NCBI RefSeq assembly: GCF_937863595.1
Contig: NZ_CALMGQ010000034.1
Location: 1-32,895 of the forward strand
DNA: 32,895 bases
Direction: 5' to 3'
Origin: an uncultured Cytophaga sp.
GTDB taxonomy: Bacteria; Bacteroidota; Bacteroidia; Cytophagales; Cytophagaceae
Shown here in pieces: positions 15,551-22,560 of the stretch (its first letter is position 1; each line of letters opens with the position of its first letter). The notes beneath the pieces were generated by a model. That model was not told the DNA's origin, ran no database searches, and saw nothing but the letters and a program-made list of their open reading frames with translations. The position numbers were made by a program, and so were the translations under genes.

Positions 15551-16525
15551 ATGAGTACAAAAATAAAAATAGGCATCGTAGGCGGTGCAGGATATACAGG
15601 CGGTGAGTTGTTGCGCATTTTGGTAAATCACCCGAATGCGGATATTGTATTTGTGCATAGCAATAGCAATGCAGGTAATCCAATTTATAAGGTTCATACA
15701 GATTTAATTGGGAGCACAGATCTAGTGTTCAGCAGTGAATTAAGCAGTGCCATTGATGTATTGTTTTTGTGTGTTGGACATGGAGATGCTTCCAAATTTT
15801 TAGATGCGAATCCAATTGAATCGCATATAAAGATTATTGACTTAAGTCAAGATTTTAGAATTGAAAAAGAAGGAAATGATTTTGTTTATGGTTTGCCTGA
15901 ATTGCAACGTGATAAAATTAAGAACGCTAAAAATATTGCAAACCCAGGTTGTTTTGCAACATGTATTCAATTAGGTTTATTGCCTTTGGCTGCAAATAAG
16001 GTATTGGAAAGTGATATACATGTATCTGGGATAACAGGTTCGACGGGGGCTGGACAATCGTTATCTCAAACATCTCATTTCAGTTGGAGAAACAATAACA
16101 TGTCTGTGTACAAGGCATTGAATCACCAACATCTAAAAGAGATTGGTCAGACATTAAAAAGTTTGCAGGCTTCTTTAGATAAAGAAATGCACTTTATTCC
16201 ATATCGTGGCGACTTTACGCGTGGTATCATCGCAACGATGTATACCCCATGCCCATGGACGTTGGAAGAAGCAAAAGAAAAATACAAAGCGTATTATGCA
16301 GCGCATCCATTTACACATGTTATGGATGAGAACATCGATTTGAAACAAGTCGTGAACACAAACAATTGCTTGCTATATCTTGAAAAACACGGCGATCAAT
16401 TAATGATTGTCAGCATCATTGATAATTTATTGAAAGGTGCTTCAGGTCACGCTGTTCAAAATATGAATTTGATGTTTGGCTTGGAAGAAACGGCGGGGCT
16501 ACGCTTAAAAGCTGGAAGCTTTTAA
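15551..16525 (+). CDS. argC: N-acyl-gamma-glutamyl-phosphate reductase
   Basis: Reduces the N-acylglutamyl phosphate made by ArgB to the semialdehyde with NADPH. The 324-residue protein has the Rossmann loop GGAGYTGGEL (11-20) and the catalytic Cys134 in NPGCFATC. SGITGSTGAGQ and the ALNHQHLKEI segment are typical of the family. In this lineage the acyl group may be succinyl rather than acetyl (see the transcarbamylase). The C-terminal residues LKAGSF and the stop are encoded by a perfect 10-bp stem-loop (16503-16527), so repeat sequence has become coding. Confidence 0.95.
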   Translation: MSTKIKIGIVGGAGYTGGELLRILVNHPNADIVFVHSNSNAGNPIYKVHTDLIGSTDLVFSSELSSAIDVLFLCVGHGDASKFLDANPIESHIKIIDLSQDFRIEKEGNDFVYGLPELQRDKIKNAKNIANPGCFATCIQLGLLPLAANKVLESDIHVSGITGSTGAGQSLSQTSHFSWRNNNMSVYKALNHQHLKEIGQTLKSLQASLDKEMHFIPYRGDFTRGIIATMYTPCPWTLEEAKEKYKAYYAAHPFTHVMDENIDLKQVVNTNNCLLYLEKHGDQLMIVSIIDNLLKGASGHAVQNMNLMFGLEETAGLRLKAGSF

Positions 16526-16527
16526 GC
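16503..16527. repeat. Perfect stem-loop GCTTAAAAGC-tggaa-GCTTTTAAGC over the argC stop
   Basis: The 10-bp arms are exact reverse complements around a 5-nt loop, and the stop codon TAA is inside the right arm. There is no T-run, so it is a repeat-derived hairpin rather than a standard terminator. It may protect the 3' end of the argC message or slow transcription. Confidence 0.7.
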
Positions 16528-17113
16528 AAATTCCAAATCACAAAAAACAAATTCCAAACGGATCAAGATCGGATTCTAAAAAATTCCAAAGGGAATAGAA
16601 TTGCTGGGGCAATGTTTCCGATGGTCATAAAACGTAATATGTATTACTTAAAACTTTTCAGTAGCTATGGAAAAGAGTATGAATCTGGAAGAGTGAACCT
16701 TCCAGTTTGCAAAGGATGTTTGCACGCATTGTAAAAAGACTGAAAAGAAATTAGAGAATATTGATTATATCAAACAAGTCATTCGTTCTTCAGCTTCTGT
16801 AGGTGCTAATTATATTGAAGTGAATGAATCGCTAAGTAGAAAGGATGCATTAATGCGAGCGCGTATCAGTAGGAAAGAGGCGAAAGAAACAATATACTGG
16901 TTTCGGTTATTGCATGAAACAAATAGTTCTGATACACTTCAATTGATAAATGAAGCAGAGCAGCTTAAAAGAATACTGAGCTCAATAATTATAAAACTAA
17001 ATACTTGAAAGAATTTCTTTTCATTATTTTGAAATAAATAAAATTAAAACAAATAATTCCATTGCAGCAATCCGATTCCGTTTGGAATTTGTTTTTTGTT
17101 TTTTGGAATTTTG
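16527..17113. mobile_element. IVS-like element with AATTCCAAA-class terminal inverted repeats and a broken S23 gene
   Basis: Left arm 16527-16575 and right arm 17068-17113 are near-perfect reverse complements: both contain CAAATTCC, an ACAAAAAACAA spacer, ATTCCAAACGGA and TCGGATT. Between them lie CTTAAAAC-class words (16630-16656) and a decayed S23 four-helix-bundle gene (16667-17008). The layout, an S23 gene framed by long inverted repeats, is that of 23S rRNA intervening sequences, but here it lies between argC and argD. The right arm also supplies spurious coding sequence in front of argD. Arms of the same family recur at 28628-28778. Confidence 0.65.
16667..17008 (+). pseudogene. S23/four-helix-bundle (23S rRNA IVS) protein, nonsense codon
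   Basis: From ATG 16667 the frame reads MEKSMNLEE, a TGA stop (16694-16696), then TFQFAKDVCTHCKKTEKK and on to RSSASVGANYIEVNESLSRK and RISRKEAKETIYWFRLLHE, ending at 17008. Family members usually read EER at this point, so the TGA is most simply a CGA-to-TGA change. Restored length would be 113 residues, normal for S23 proteins, which form a pentameric four-helix bundle of unclear function. A GTG at 16820 is too late to make a complete fold. The leader AAAACTTTTC..TAGCTATG is shared with the second copy at 19942. Confidence 0.75.
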
Positions 17114-17138
17114 TTTGCTAATCATAAAAACTAACAAC

Positions 17139-18293
17139 ATGCGTTTATTCGATGTTTACCCATTAATCCCAATCGAACCTGTAAAAGCATTAGGGTCCCG
17201 CCTTTGGGATGCTGCAGGTACGGAGTATTTAGATTTGTATGGCGGTCACGCTGTAATTTCTATTGGTCATTCACATCCGTATTATGTTCAAAAAATTACA
17301 GATCAATTAAATAAAATCGGTTTCTATTCAAACTCCGTTATTATTTCTTTGCAACAAGAATTGGCGGATAAGTTGGGTGCTTTGAGTGGTCACGATGATT
17401 ATCAATTGTTCTTATGTAACTCGGGTGCAGAAGCAAATGAAAATGCTTTGAAGCTTGCTTCGTTTCATAATGGAAAGAAAAAGATTGTTGCTTTTAAAAA
17501 AGGGTTTCATGGAAGAACGTCCTTAGCCGTTGCGGCAACGGATAATCCATCTATCGTTGCACCCGTAAATGAAACAGATAATATTATTTTCTTGCCTTGG
17601 AATGATGAAGTTGCGTTAGAAGCAACATTCAAATTAAATGGCGATCAAATTTGTGCGGTTATTACAGAAGGCATACAAGGTGTTGGTGGTATTCACGAAG
17701 CATCTGTTTCTATGTTGAGAAAGATTCGCGAAATGTGCGATACATACAATTCGGTATACATCGCAGACTCTGTTCAGTGTGGTTACGGACGTAGTGGTAA
17801 ATTCTATTCGCATGATTTTGCAGGTGTGTCTGCAGACATTTATTCCATGGCAAAAGGAATGGGTAATGGCTTTCCGATTGGTGCGATTAGCATTGCGCCA
17901 CATTTAAAAGCCAAGCATGGCTTATTGGGTACTACATTTGGTGGCAACCATTTAGCCTGTGCTGCAGCGATTGCGGTGTTGGATGTAATCAAACAAGAAA
18001 ATTTAATTGAACATACGGCTCAAATAGGTAATTATATTATCGAGCAAGCACGGAAGTTGCAAGGTGTGAAAGAAGTTCGTGGAAGAGGATTGATGATTGG
18101 GATTGAACTTGAAATTGCTGCTGCAGATGTTCGCAATACCTTGTTAAGCGAATACAAAATGTTTACAGGTTCTTCTTCAGATAAATTTACCATTCGTATT
18201 TTACCTGCATTGAATTTGAAAAAAGCAGATGCAGATGCGTTCTTGAGTGCATTGAAAGCGGTACTTCAGAAAGATTTATCGCTTAAAGCGTAA
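17139..18293 (+). CDS. argD: Acylornithine aminotransferase
   Basis: PLP-dependent class III aminotransferase of 384 residues that converts N-acylglutamate semialdehyde to N-acylornithine with glutamate. I start at ATG 17139; an in-frame start at 17082 would add 19 hydrophobic residues encoded by repeat sequence. Visible motifs are CNSGAEANENALKLA (93-107), FKKGFHGRTSLA (119-130), PLP-ring Asp210 and the Schiff-base Lys239 in YSMAKGMGNGFPIGA. Asp210 is followed by Ser rather than the usual Glu (DSVQCGYGRSG). Substrate may be succinylornithine in this pathway. The ppiC-like gene follows 26 bp later. Confidence 0.94.
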   Translation: MRLFDVYPLIPIEPVKALGSRLWDAAGTEYLDLYGGHAVISIGHSHPYYVQKITDQLNKIGFYSNSVIISLQQELADKLGALSGHDDYQLFLCNSGAEANENALKLASFHNGKKKIVAFKKGFHGRTSLAVAATDNPSIVAPVNETDNIIFLPWNDEVALEATFKLNGDQICAVITEGIQGVGGIHEASVSMLRKIREMCDTYNSVYIADSVQCGYGRSGKFYSHDFAGVSADIYSMAKGMGNGFPIGAISIAPHLKAKHGLLGTTFGGNHLACAAAIAVLDVIKQENLIEHTAQIGNYIIEQARKLQGVKEVRGRGLMIGIELEIAAADVRNTLLSEYKMFTGSSSDKFTIRILPALNLKKADADAFLSALKAVLQKDLSLKA

Positions 18294-18312
18294 GGCCTAA
18301 AGCATTAAGCAT
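18280..18312. repeat. GCTTTAAGCC-class repeat words at the argD stop
   Basis: CGCTTAAAGCGTAAGGCC and AAAGCATTAAGC run through the last codons and stop of argD. No clear opposite arm is present in the 26-bp spacer, so this is a half element or a compact hairpin. Confidence 0.5.
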
Positions 18313-18319
18313 ATAAAAA

Positions 18320-18703
18320 ATGAAAAACCTACTTATAATTTTAATTGCATCTTTCTTAGTACTTGCTTGTGAGCCTTCTGCTCAACAATGTGGTGGAGTA
18401 GAAGCAAGTCATATTTTGATAATGGCTTCAAGCCCTGAAGAATTAGTTGCAGCGCAAGATACTGCCGATGTAATTATTGCAAAACTTCAAAAAGGAGAGT
18501 CGTTTGAAAAGCTAGCTGCTCATTATGGTTCCGATGGAACCAAAGATAAAGGTGGTCATTTAGGCTGGTTCACACGTGGCGCAATGGTTCAACCATTTGA
18601 AGATTCTTGTTTTAGTGTGGCTGTTAACAAACCAACAACTGTTAAAACACAATTCGGTGTACATGTTATCAATGTGAATGAAAAAAGTCCTTCTTGTAAA
18701 TAA
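18320..18703 (+). CDS. Parvulin-type peptidyl-prolyl isomerase lipoprotein
   Basis: The 127-residue product starts with a signal peptide and lipobox LVLAC (Cys17), so it should be anchored in an envelope membrane. The rest is one parvulin/rotamase domain: ASHILI (about 30-35), KLQKGESFEKLAAHYGSDGT, GGHLGWFTRG and FGVHVINV, the standard order of PpiC/SurA domains. It would catalyse prolyl isomerisation during envelope protein folding. Its place inside the arginine cluster has no metabolic logic; it may be a passenger gene sharing the transcript. Confidence 0.88.
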   Translation: MKNLLIILIASFLVLACEPSAQQCGGVEASHILIMASSPEELVAAQDTADVIIAKLQKGESFEKLAAHYGSDGTKDKGGHLGWFTRGAMVQPFEDSCFSVAVNKPTTVKTQFGVHVINVNEKSPSCK

Positions 18704-18817
18704 GGCATTAGGCTTTAAGAAAGAATTGACAATTAGTATTAGTTAAAATAAGAGTTACACAAATAAATATTCTTGCTTTGGGCTTTAAGCCTTAAGCATT
18801 CCGCTTTAAGCCTTATG
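18702..18817. repeat. Inverted repeat element between ppiC and argF', GCTTTAAGCC class
   Basis: Left arm AAGGCATTAGGCTTTAAG (18702-18719) overlaps the upstream stop. The right arm (18775-18817) has GGGCTTTAAGCCTTAAGC, then CGCTTTAAGCCTT, ending on the ATG of argF'. It illustrates the stop-to-start placement most clearly. Confidence 0.65.
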
Positions 18818-19771
18818 AAAAATTTCATTTCTGTAAAAGACGTTGACGATATTCCTGCTTTAGTGAAAGAAGCATTGGAGCTTAAAAAAAATCCTTATGG
18901 ATTTAAAAAGCTTGGCGAGAATAAGACCATTGGTTTGATTTTTTTAAATCCAAGTTTGCGCACGCGTATCAGTACACAAAAGGCTGCAAAGAATTTGGGC
19001 ATGGATACGATTGTGATGAATATGGATAAAGAAGGCTGGGCATTAGAAACCCAAGATGGCGTAATCATGAATCACAACACCGTGGAACACATTCGTGAAG
19101 CTGCAGCGGTTATGGGTCAGTATTGCGATATCATTGGTGTGCGTTCGTTTCCACGTTTAGTAGATAAGAACGAAGACTACTCGGAAGACTTTTTTAAAAA
19201 ATTCATGAAGTATGCAGGTGTTCCGATTGTTAGTTTAGAAAGTGCAACACTGCACCCCTTACAATCTCTTGCAGATTTGGTAACGATTGAAGAAACAAAA
19301 ACAAAAGCACGTCCGAAAGTTGTATTGACTTGGGCTCCACATATTAAATCTTTGCCGCAAGCAGTTGCCAATTCATTCGCAGAATGGATGACTAAGGCTG
19401 ATGTGGAATTTGTGATAACACACCCTGAAGGGTATGACCTTGCAAAAGAATTTACAGGTGATGCACGTATTGAATACAATCAAGATAAAGCATTAGAAGG
19501 TGCTGATTATGTATATGTAAAGAACTGGTCTTCGTATGAAGATTATGGTAAAGTACATTCTATGGATAGTCATTGGATGATGACTAATGAAAAATTAAAG
19601 TTAACAAACGATGCAAAAGTGATGCACTGTTTGCCTGTTCGTCGTGGCATTGAGTTGGCCGACGAAATTTTGGATGGTCCAAATTCATTGGTTATTCAAG
19701 AAGCGGGTAATAGAGTGTGGGCGGCGCAGGCGGTGCTGAAGCGGATGCTTGAGGATTTAAGTTTTAAGTAA
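18815..19771 (+). CDS. argF': N-succinylornithine carbamoyltransferase (argF')
   Basis: Transfers a carbamoyl group to an N-acylated ornithine, giving N-acylcitrulline. I start at ATG 18815; an in-frame start at 18773 reads repeat sequence. The 318 residues carry the carbamoyl-phosphate loop SLRTR (47-51), HPLQSLADL and HCLPVRR. Similarity throughout, for example RPKVVLTWAPH and SFAEWM, is to the succinylornithine enzyme of Bacteroides fragilis. Residue 90, the known specificity switch (Pro90 in that enzyme, Glu92 in the Xanthomonas acetylornithine enzyme), is Val in NHNTVEH, which favours succinylornithine. The last codons (LSFK, stop) belong to the left arm of the next repeat. Confidence 0.9.
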   Translation: MKNFISVKDVDDIPALVKEALELKKNPYGFKKLGENKTIGLIFLNPSLRTRISTQKAAKNLGMDTIVMNMDKEGWALETQDGVIMNHNTVEHIREAAAVMGQYCDIIGVRSFPRLVDKNEDYSEDFFKKFMKYAGVPIVSLESATLHPLQSLADLVTIEETKTKARPKVVLTWAPHIKSLPQAVANSFAEWMTKADVEFVITHPEGYDLAKEFTGDARIEYNQDKALEGADYVYVKNWSSYEDYGKVHSMDSHWMMTNEKLKLTNDAKVMHCLPVRRGIELADEILDGPNSLVIQEAGNRVWAAQAVLKRMLEDLSFK

Positions 19772-20491
19772 TAAGTTCTACGTTTTAAGAGGGAGATATC
19801 TTAAAACGTAATACGTATTAAGTTCTAAGAAGGGGGCTTCGAACTTAGTAAGATTAAGAGTGTAATTAATATTCATTTATGTGACTAGTAATAGGTATTT
19901 CTTAAAACTTAGAACTTAACACATAAAACTTTTCGCTAGCTATGCAAGATTACAAAAAATTAAATGTTGGGATAAAAGTCATACGTTAACATTAAATGTT
20001 TATTGTCAAACAAAACTATTTCCTAAAGAGGAATTATTTAGTTTGACAAATCAGATCAGAAGATCATCTGTATCCATTGCTGCAAATATTGCAGAAGGGT
20101 GTGGTAAATCTTTACAAAGAGATTGTAAGCGGTTTTTTGAAATTGCATTAGGCTCTGCAAATGAAACTGAATATTATATCATATTGTCAAAAGACTTAAC
20201 GTATTTAAAAGAAGAAATATACAAAGAGTTGTTCTCTCAAATAAATGAAGTTAAAGCAATGTTGATTGGTTTAATTAAAAAGCAACTGTTAAATATCGAA
20301 TCTTAAAACTTGATAAAGTAGCATCTTCTAAGGCTTAAAATTTTAAGAATATAATTAAACAATAGAAGTTTAGTAGGAGTCTTTTAATTTGAGAGGAAGA
20401 ATAATTAAATCAATATTAATTAATCTAATATTAAAAGTGAATGTTAAGTATCGAGTCTTAAAACTTATTACTTAAAACTTATTACTTAAAT
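19755..20491. mobile_element. IVS-like element with CTTAAAACTT-class inverted repeats and a broken S23 gene
   Basis: Left arm 19755-19790 (ATTTAAGTTTTAAGTAATAA, then TTTTAAGA) and right arm 20456-20491 (TCTTAAAACTTATTACTTAA, then ACTTATTACTTAAAT) are imperfect reverse complements; the left covers the argF' stop and the right ends on the argB start codon. Inside are perfect smaller pairs: ACGTTTTAAGA/TCTTAAAACGT (19780-19790, 19799-19809) and TTAAGTTCTAAG/CTTAGAACTTAA (19818-19829, 19908-19919). A frameshifted S23 gene occupies 19942-20306. The remaining 180 bp to argB hold only AT-rich sequence. Confidence 0.65.
19942..20306 (+). pseudogene. S23/four-helix-bundle (23S rRNA IVS) protein, frameshifted
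   Basis: ATG 19942 begins MQDYKKLNV and then meets a stop after a shift. Inserting one T near 19968 (GTTGGG to GTTTGGG) restores NVWDKSHTLTLNVYCQTK, then LFPKEELFSLTNQIRRSSVS, AANIAEGCGKSL and a family-typical end. The intact product would be about 121 residues. QIRRSSVSIxANIAEGxG is the hallmark of this family. The copy belongs to a different subgroup from the one at 16667, yet has the same leader AAAACTTTTC..TAGCTATG, so the leader is part of the element. A 1-nt sequencing error could also explain it. Confidence 0.75.
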
Positions 20492-21284
20492 GCAAAAACT
20501 ATACATCATAAAAGTCGGCGGCAACATCATCGACAATCCGGAAGCACTAAACAGCTTCTTGAAAGATTTTGCTTCGTTGAAAGAAAATAAAATACTGGTG
20601 CATGGTGGCGGTAAAGTAGCTACCGAAATCAGTAAGGGTTTAGGAATCGAAGCGCAGATGGTAGATGGCAGAAGAATCACCGATGCTGAAACGCTTAAGA
20701 TTGTAACCATGGTATATGGTGGTTTGATCAATAAAAACCTCGTTGCAAAACTTCAAGCGAATAATTGTAATGCAATTGGTTTAACGGGTGCAGACGCAAA
20801 CATCATGCTATCGGATAAACGACCATTCAAGAATGGAATTGATTACGGCTTTGTAGGCGATGTGAAGAAAGTGAAAAGTCAACCATTGGTTCATTTGTTA
20901 TCTCAAGATATCACGCCTGTTGTAGCACCCTTAACCCACGATGGAAATGGTAACATGCTAAATACAAATGCCGATACCGTTGCCTCTGAGTTGGCTGTTG
21001 CTTTGTCGGAGAACTTTGTCGTAAATCTTGTATATTGTTTTGAATTGAAAGGTGTGTTGAGCGACTTTGAAGATAAAGATTCAGTTATCAATGAAATCAA
21101 TCCTACAACCTACGAAGAATTAAAATCAAGCGGAGTAATCAACAAAGGAATGATTCCGAAATTGGATAACTCCTTTGCTGCAATTACTGCAGGTGTTTCT
21201 TCCGTGATTATTTGTCAGGCCGAATCACTTGTAGAATTAATAAATGATAAAAAAGCAGTCGGAACAAAATTGGTTTCGGAATAG
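20490..21284 (+). CDS. argB: N-acylglutamate kinase
   Basis: Phosphorylates N-acylglutamate with ATP, the second step of the pathway. The 264-residue amino acid kinase has Lys8 and KVGGN (8-12), VHGGGK (37-42) and DGRRITD (59-65), all typical. It lacks the N-terminal helix of the arginine-inhibited hexameric enzymes, which suggests it is the dimeric type and not the feedback point; this is inferred from length alone. The start codon overlaps the right arm of the preceding repeat element, and no clear ribosome site is seen. Confidence 0.94.
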   Translation: MQKLYIIKVGGNIIDNPEALNSFLKDFASLKENKILVHGGGKVATEISKGLGIEAQMVDGRRITDAETLKIVTMVYGGLINKNLVAKLQANNCNAIGLTGADANIMLSDKRPFKNGIDYGFVGDVKKVKSQPLVHLLSQDITPVVAPLTHDGNGNMLNTNADTVASELAVALSENFVVNLVYCFELKGVLSDFEDKDSVINEINPTTYEELKSSGVINKGMIPKLDNSFAAITAGVSSVIICQAESLVELINDKKAVGTKLVSE

Positions 21285-21404
21285 GTGCCAGTTACGAGGT
21301 ACTAGTTGCTAGGCAATAGAACATAAATATAAAAGTAGAATTTATACATTAAGTAGGGTAGTTGGTAGATACTTCTAATAACTAGCACCTAGAAACTGGA
21401 AACT
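21284..21404. repeat. Inverted repeat element between argB and argE, CTAGnACCTAG class
   Basis: The left arm (21284-21313, CCAGTTACGAGGTACTAGTT) begins at the argB stop. The right arm (21375-21404, AACTAGCACCTAGAAACTGG) ends five bases before the argE start. The arms match at about 20 of 25 core positions as reverse complements. The vocabulary differs from all other elements here, but the placement is the same. Confidence 0.65.
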
Positions 21405-21408
21405 AAAA

Positions 21409-22470
21409 ATGTTACAGACATTACAAAAAGACGCCATTGAATTATTGAAGACCTTAATCAAAACAGAGTCGTTCAGTAAAGAAGAACACAATACGGCAGA
21501 AATTTTAAATACGTTTATGGTTGAGCGTGGTGTTGAAACCATCCGCGAAAAGAACAACGTTTGGGCATTTAACAAACACTTCGATAAAAGTAAACCTACT
21601 ATTTTATTAAACTCACATCACGATACAGTTAAGCCAAACCCTGGTTATACAAACGACCCATACGATCCGATTGTAAAAGATGGTAAATTGTTTGGTTTAG
21701 GTAGCAACGATGCAGGTGGATGCTTGGTTTCATTGATTGCAACCTTTCTGCATTTTTATACTGTTGAAAATTTAAAATATAATTTTTGCATTGCAGCTAC
21801 TGCAGAAGAAGAAATTTCAGGCTTCGATGGCTTGGAATTAATCTATCCCAAATTAGGTCCGATTGATTTTGCAATCGTTGGCGAACCAACATTAATGGAT
21901 ATTGCTGTTGCAGAAAAAGGCTTAATGGTAGTTGATTGTGTTGCTGTTGGTAAAGCAGGACACGCTGCACGTGAAGAAGGTGAGAATGCAATTTACATTG
22001 CTTTAAAAGATATCGATTGGATTCGCAATTATAAATTCGAACGTGTGTCTCCGCACTTGGGACCAATGAAAATGTCTGTTACAATTATTAATGCAGGTTA
22101 TCAGCACAATGTTGTTCCTGAAAAATGTCATTTCACCATTGATGTGCGCATTACGGAAGAATATAAAAACGAAGAAGTACTGAAAATTATTGAAGATAAT
22201 ATTCAATCTGTTGTTAATCCTCGTTCGGTTCGTTTGCGTCCATCGTTTATAGATCCCGATCATGCATTGGTGCATGCCGCAGTTACACATGGTGCAAAAA
22301 CATACGGTTCCCCAACTACATCCGATCAAGCATTGATTCCAGTTCCTTCTGTTAAGATGGGCCCAGGCAACTCTGCTCGTTCACACTCAGCAAATGAATT
22401 TGTTTGGTTGATTGAAGTGGAAGAAGGAATTGAAAAATATATTAAAGTATTGTCAGAAATAGTTTTGTAA
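21409..22470 (+). CDS. argE: M20-family N-acylornithine/N-acylcitrulline deacylase
   Basis: Zinc-dependent hydrolase that removes the acyl group. Because the transcarbamylase here acts on acylated ornithine, the expected substrate is N-acylcitrulline rather than N-acetylornithine. The 353 residues show the M20 metal and catalytic sites: His70 and Asp72 in NSHHDTV, Asp101 in GSNDAGG, and Glu133/Glu134 in ATAEEE, with a dimerisation domain from about 170 to 280. MGPGNSARSHSANEF near the end supplies the last histidine ligand. The acyl group handled (succinyl or acetyl) is not readable from the motifs. Confidence 0.9.
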   Translation: MLQTLQKDAIELLKTLIKTESFSKEEHNTAEILNTFMVERGVETIREKNNVWAFNKHFDKSKPTILLNSHHDTVKPNPGYTNDPYDPIVKDGKLFGLGSNDAGGCLVSLIATFLHFYTVENLKYNFCIAATAEEEISGFDGLELIYPKLGPIDFAIVGEPTLMDIAVAEKGLMVVDCVAVGKAGHAAREEGENAIYIALKDIDWIRNYKFERVSPHLGPMKMSVTIINAGYQHNVVPEKCHFTIDVRITEEYKNEEVLKIIEDNIQSVVNPRSVRLRPSFIDPDHALVHAAVTHGAKTYGSPTTSDQALIPVPSVKMGPGNSARSHSANEFVWLIEVEEGIEKYIKVLSEIVL

Positions 22471-22558
22471 AGTTTTAAGTTCTATGTGTTAAGTTTTAAG
22501 ATGAAAATCTGCTTAGCGCTTCTACTCTTAAAACTTATAACTTAAAACGTATTACTTA
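22471..22558. repeat. Inverted repeat element between argE and argH, CTTAAAACTT class
   Basis: Left arm 22471-22501 (AGTTTTAAGTTCTATGTGTT, then AAGTTTTAAGA) faces right arm 22526-22558 (TCTTAAAACTTATAACTTAA, then AACGTATTACTTA) across a 24-nt loop. It fills the whole 90-bp spacer, from the argE stop to the argH start. Confidence 0.65.
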
Positions 22559-22560
22559 TT

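Noticed and set aside
16820..17008. Short open frame starting at GTG 16820 as an independent gene
   Set aside because: It is the C-terminal half of the S23 gene starting at 16667, separated only by a nonsense codon, and would lack the first helices.
17082..17138. Longer argD start at 17082
   Set aside because: The added residues are hydrophobic and encoded by the inverted-repeat arm; the family fold starts after ATG 17139.
20043..20306. Open frame at 20043 as an intact S23 gene
   Set aside because: The missing N-terminus is readable upstream in another frame from ATG 19942, so this is a frameshifted gene rather than a short one.
16527..20491. Diversity-generating retroelement, since its Avd protein is S23-like
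   Set aside because: No reverse transcriptase and no template/variable repeat pair are present; the S23 copies are broken and flanked by inverted repeats.
14102..22558. CRISPR array or tandem repeats in the arginine spacers
   Set aside because: Repeats are inverted pairs at gene borders, not regularly spaced direct repeats with unique spacers, and no cas genes are present.
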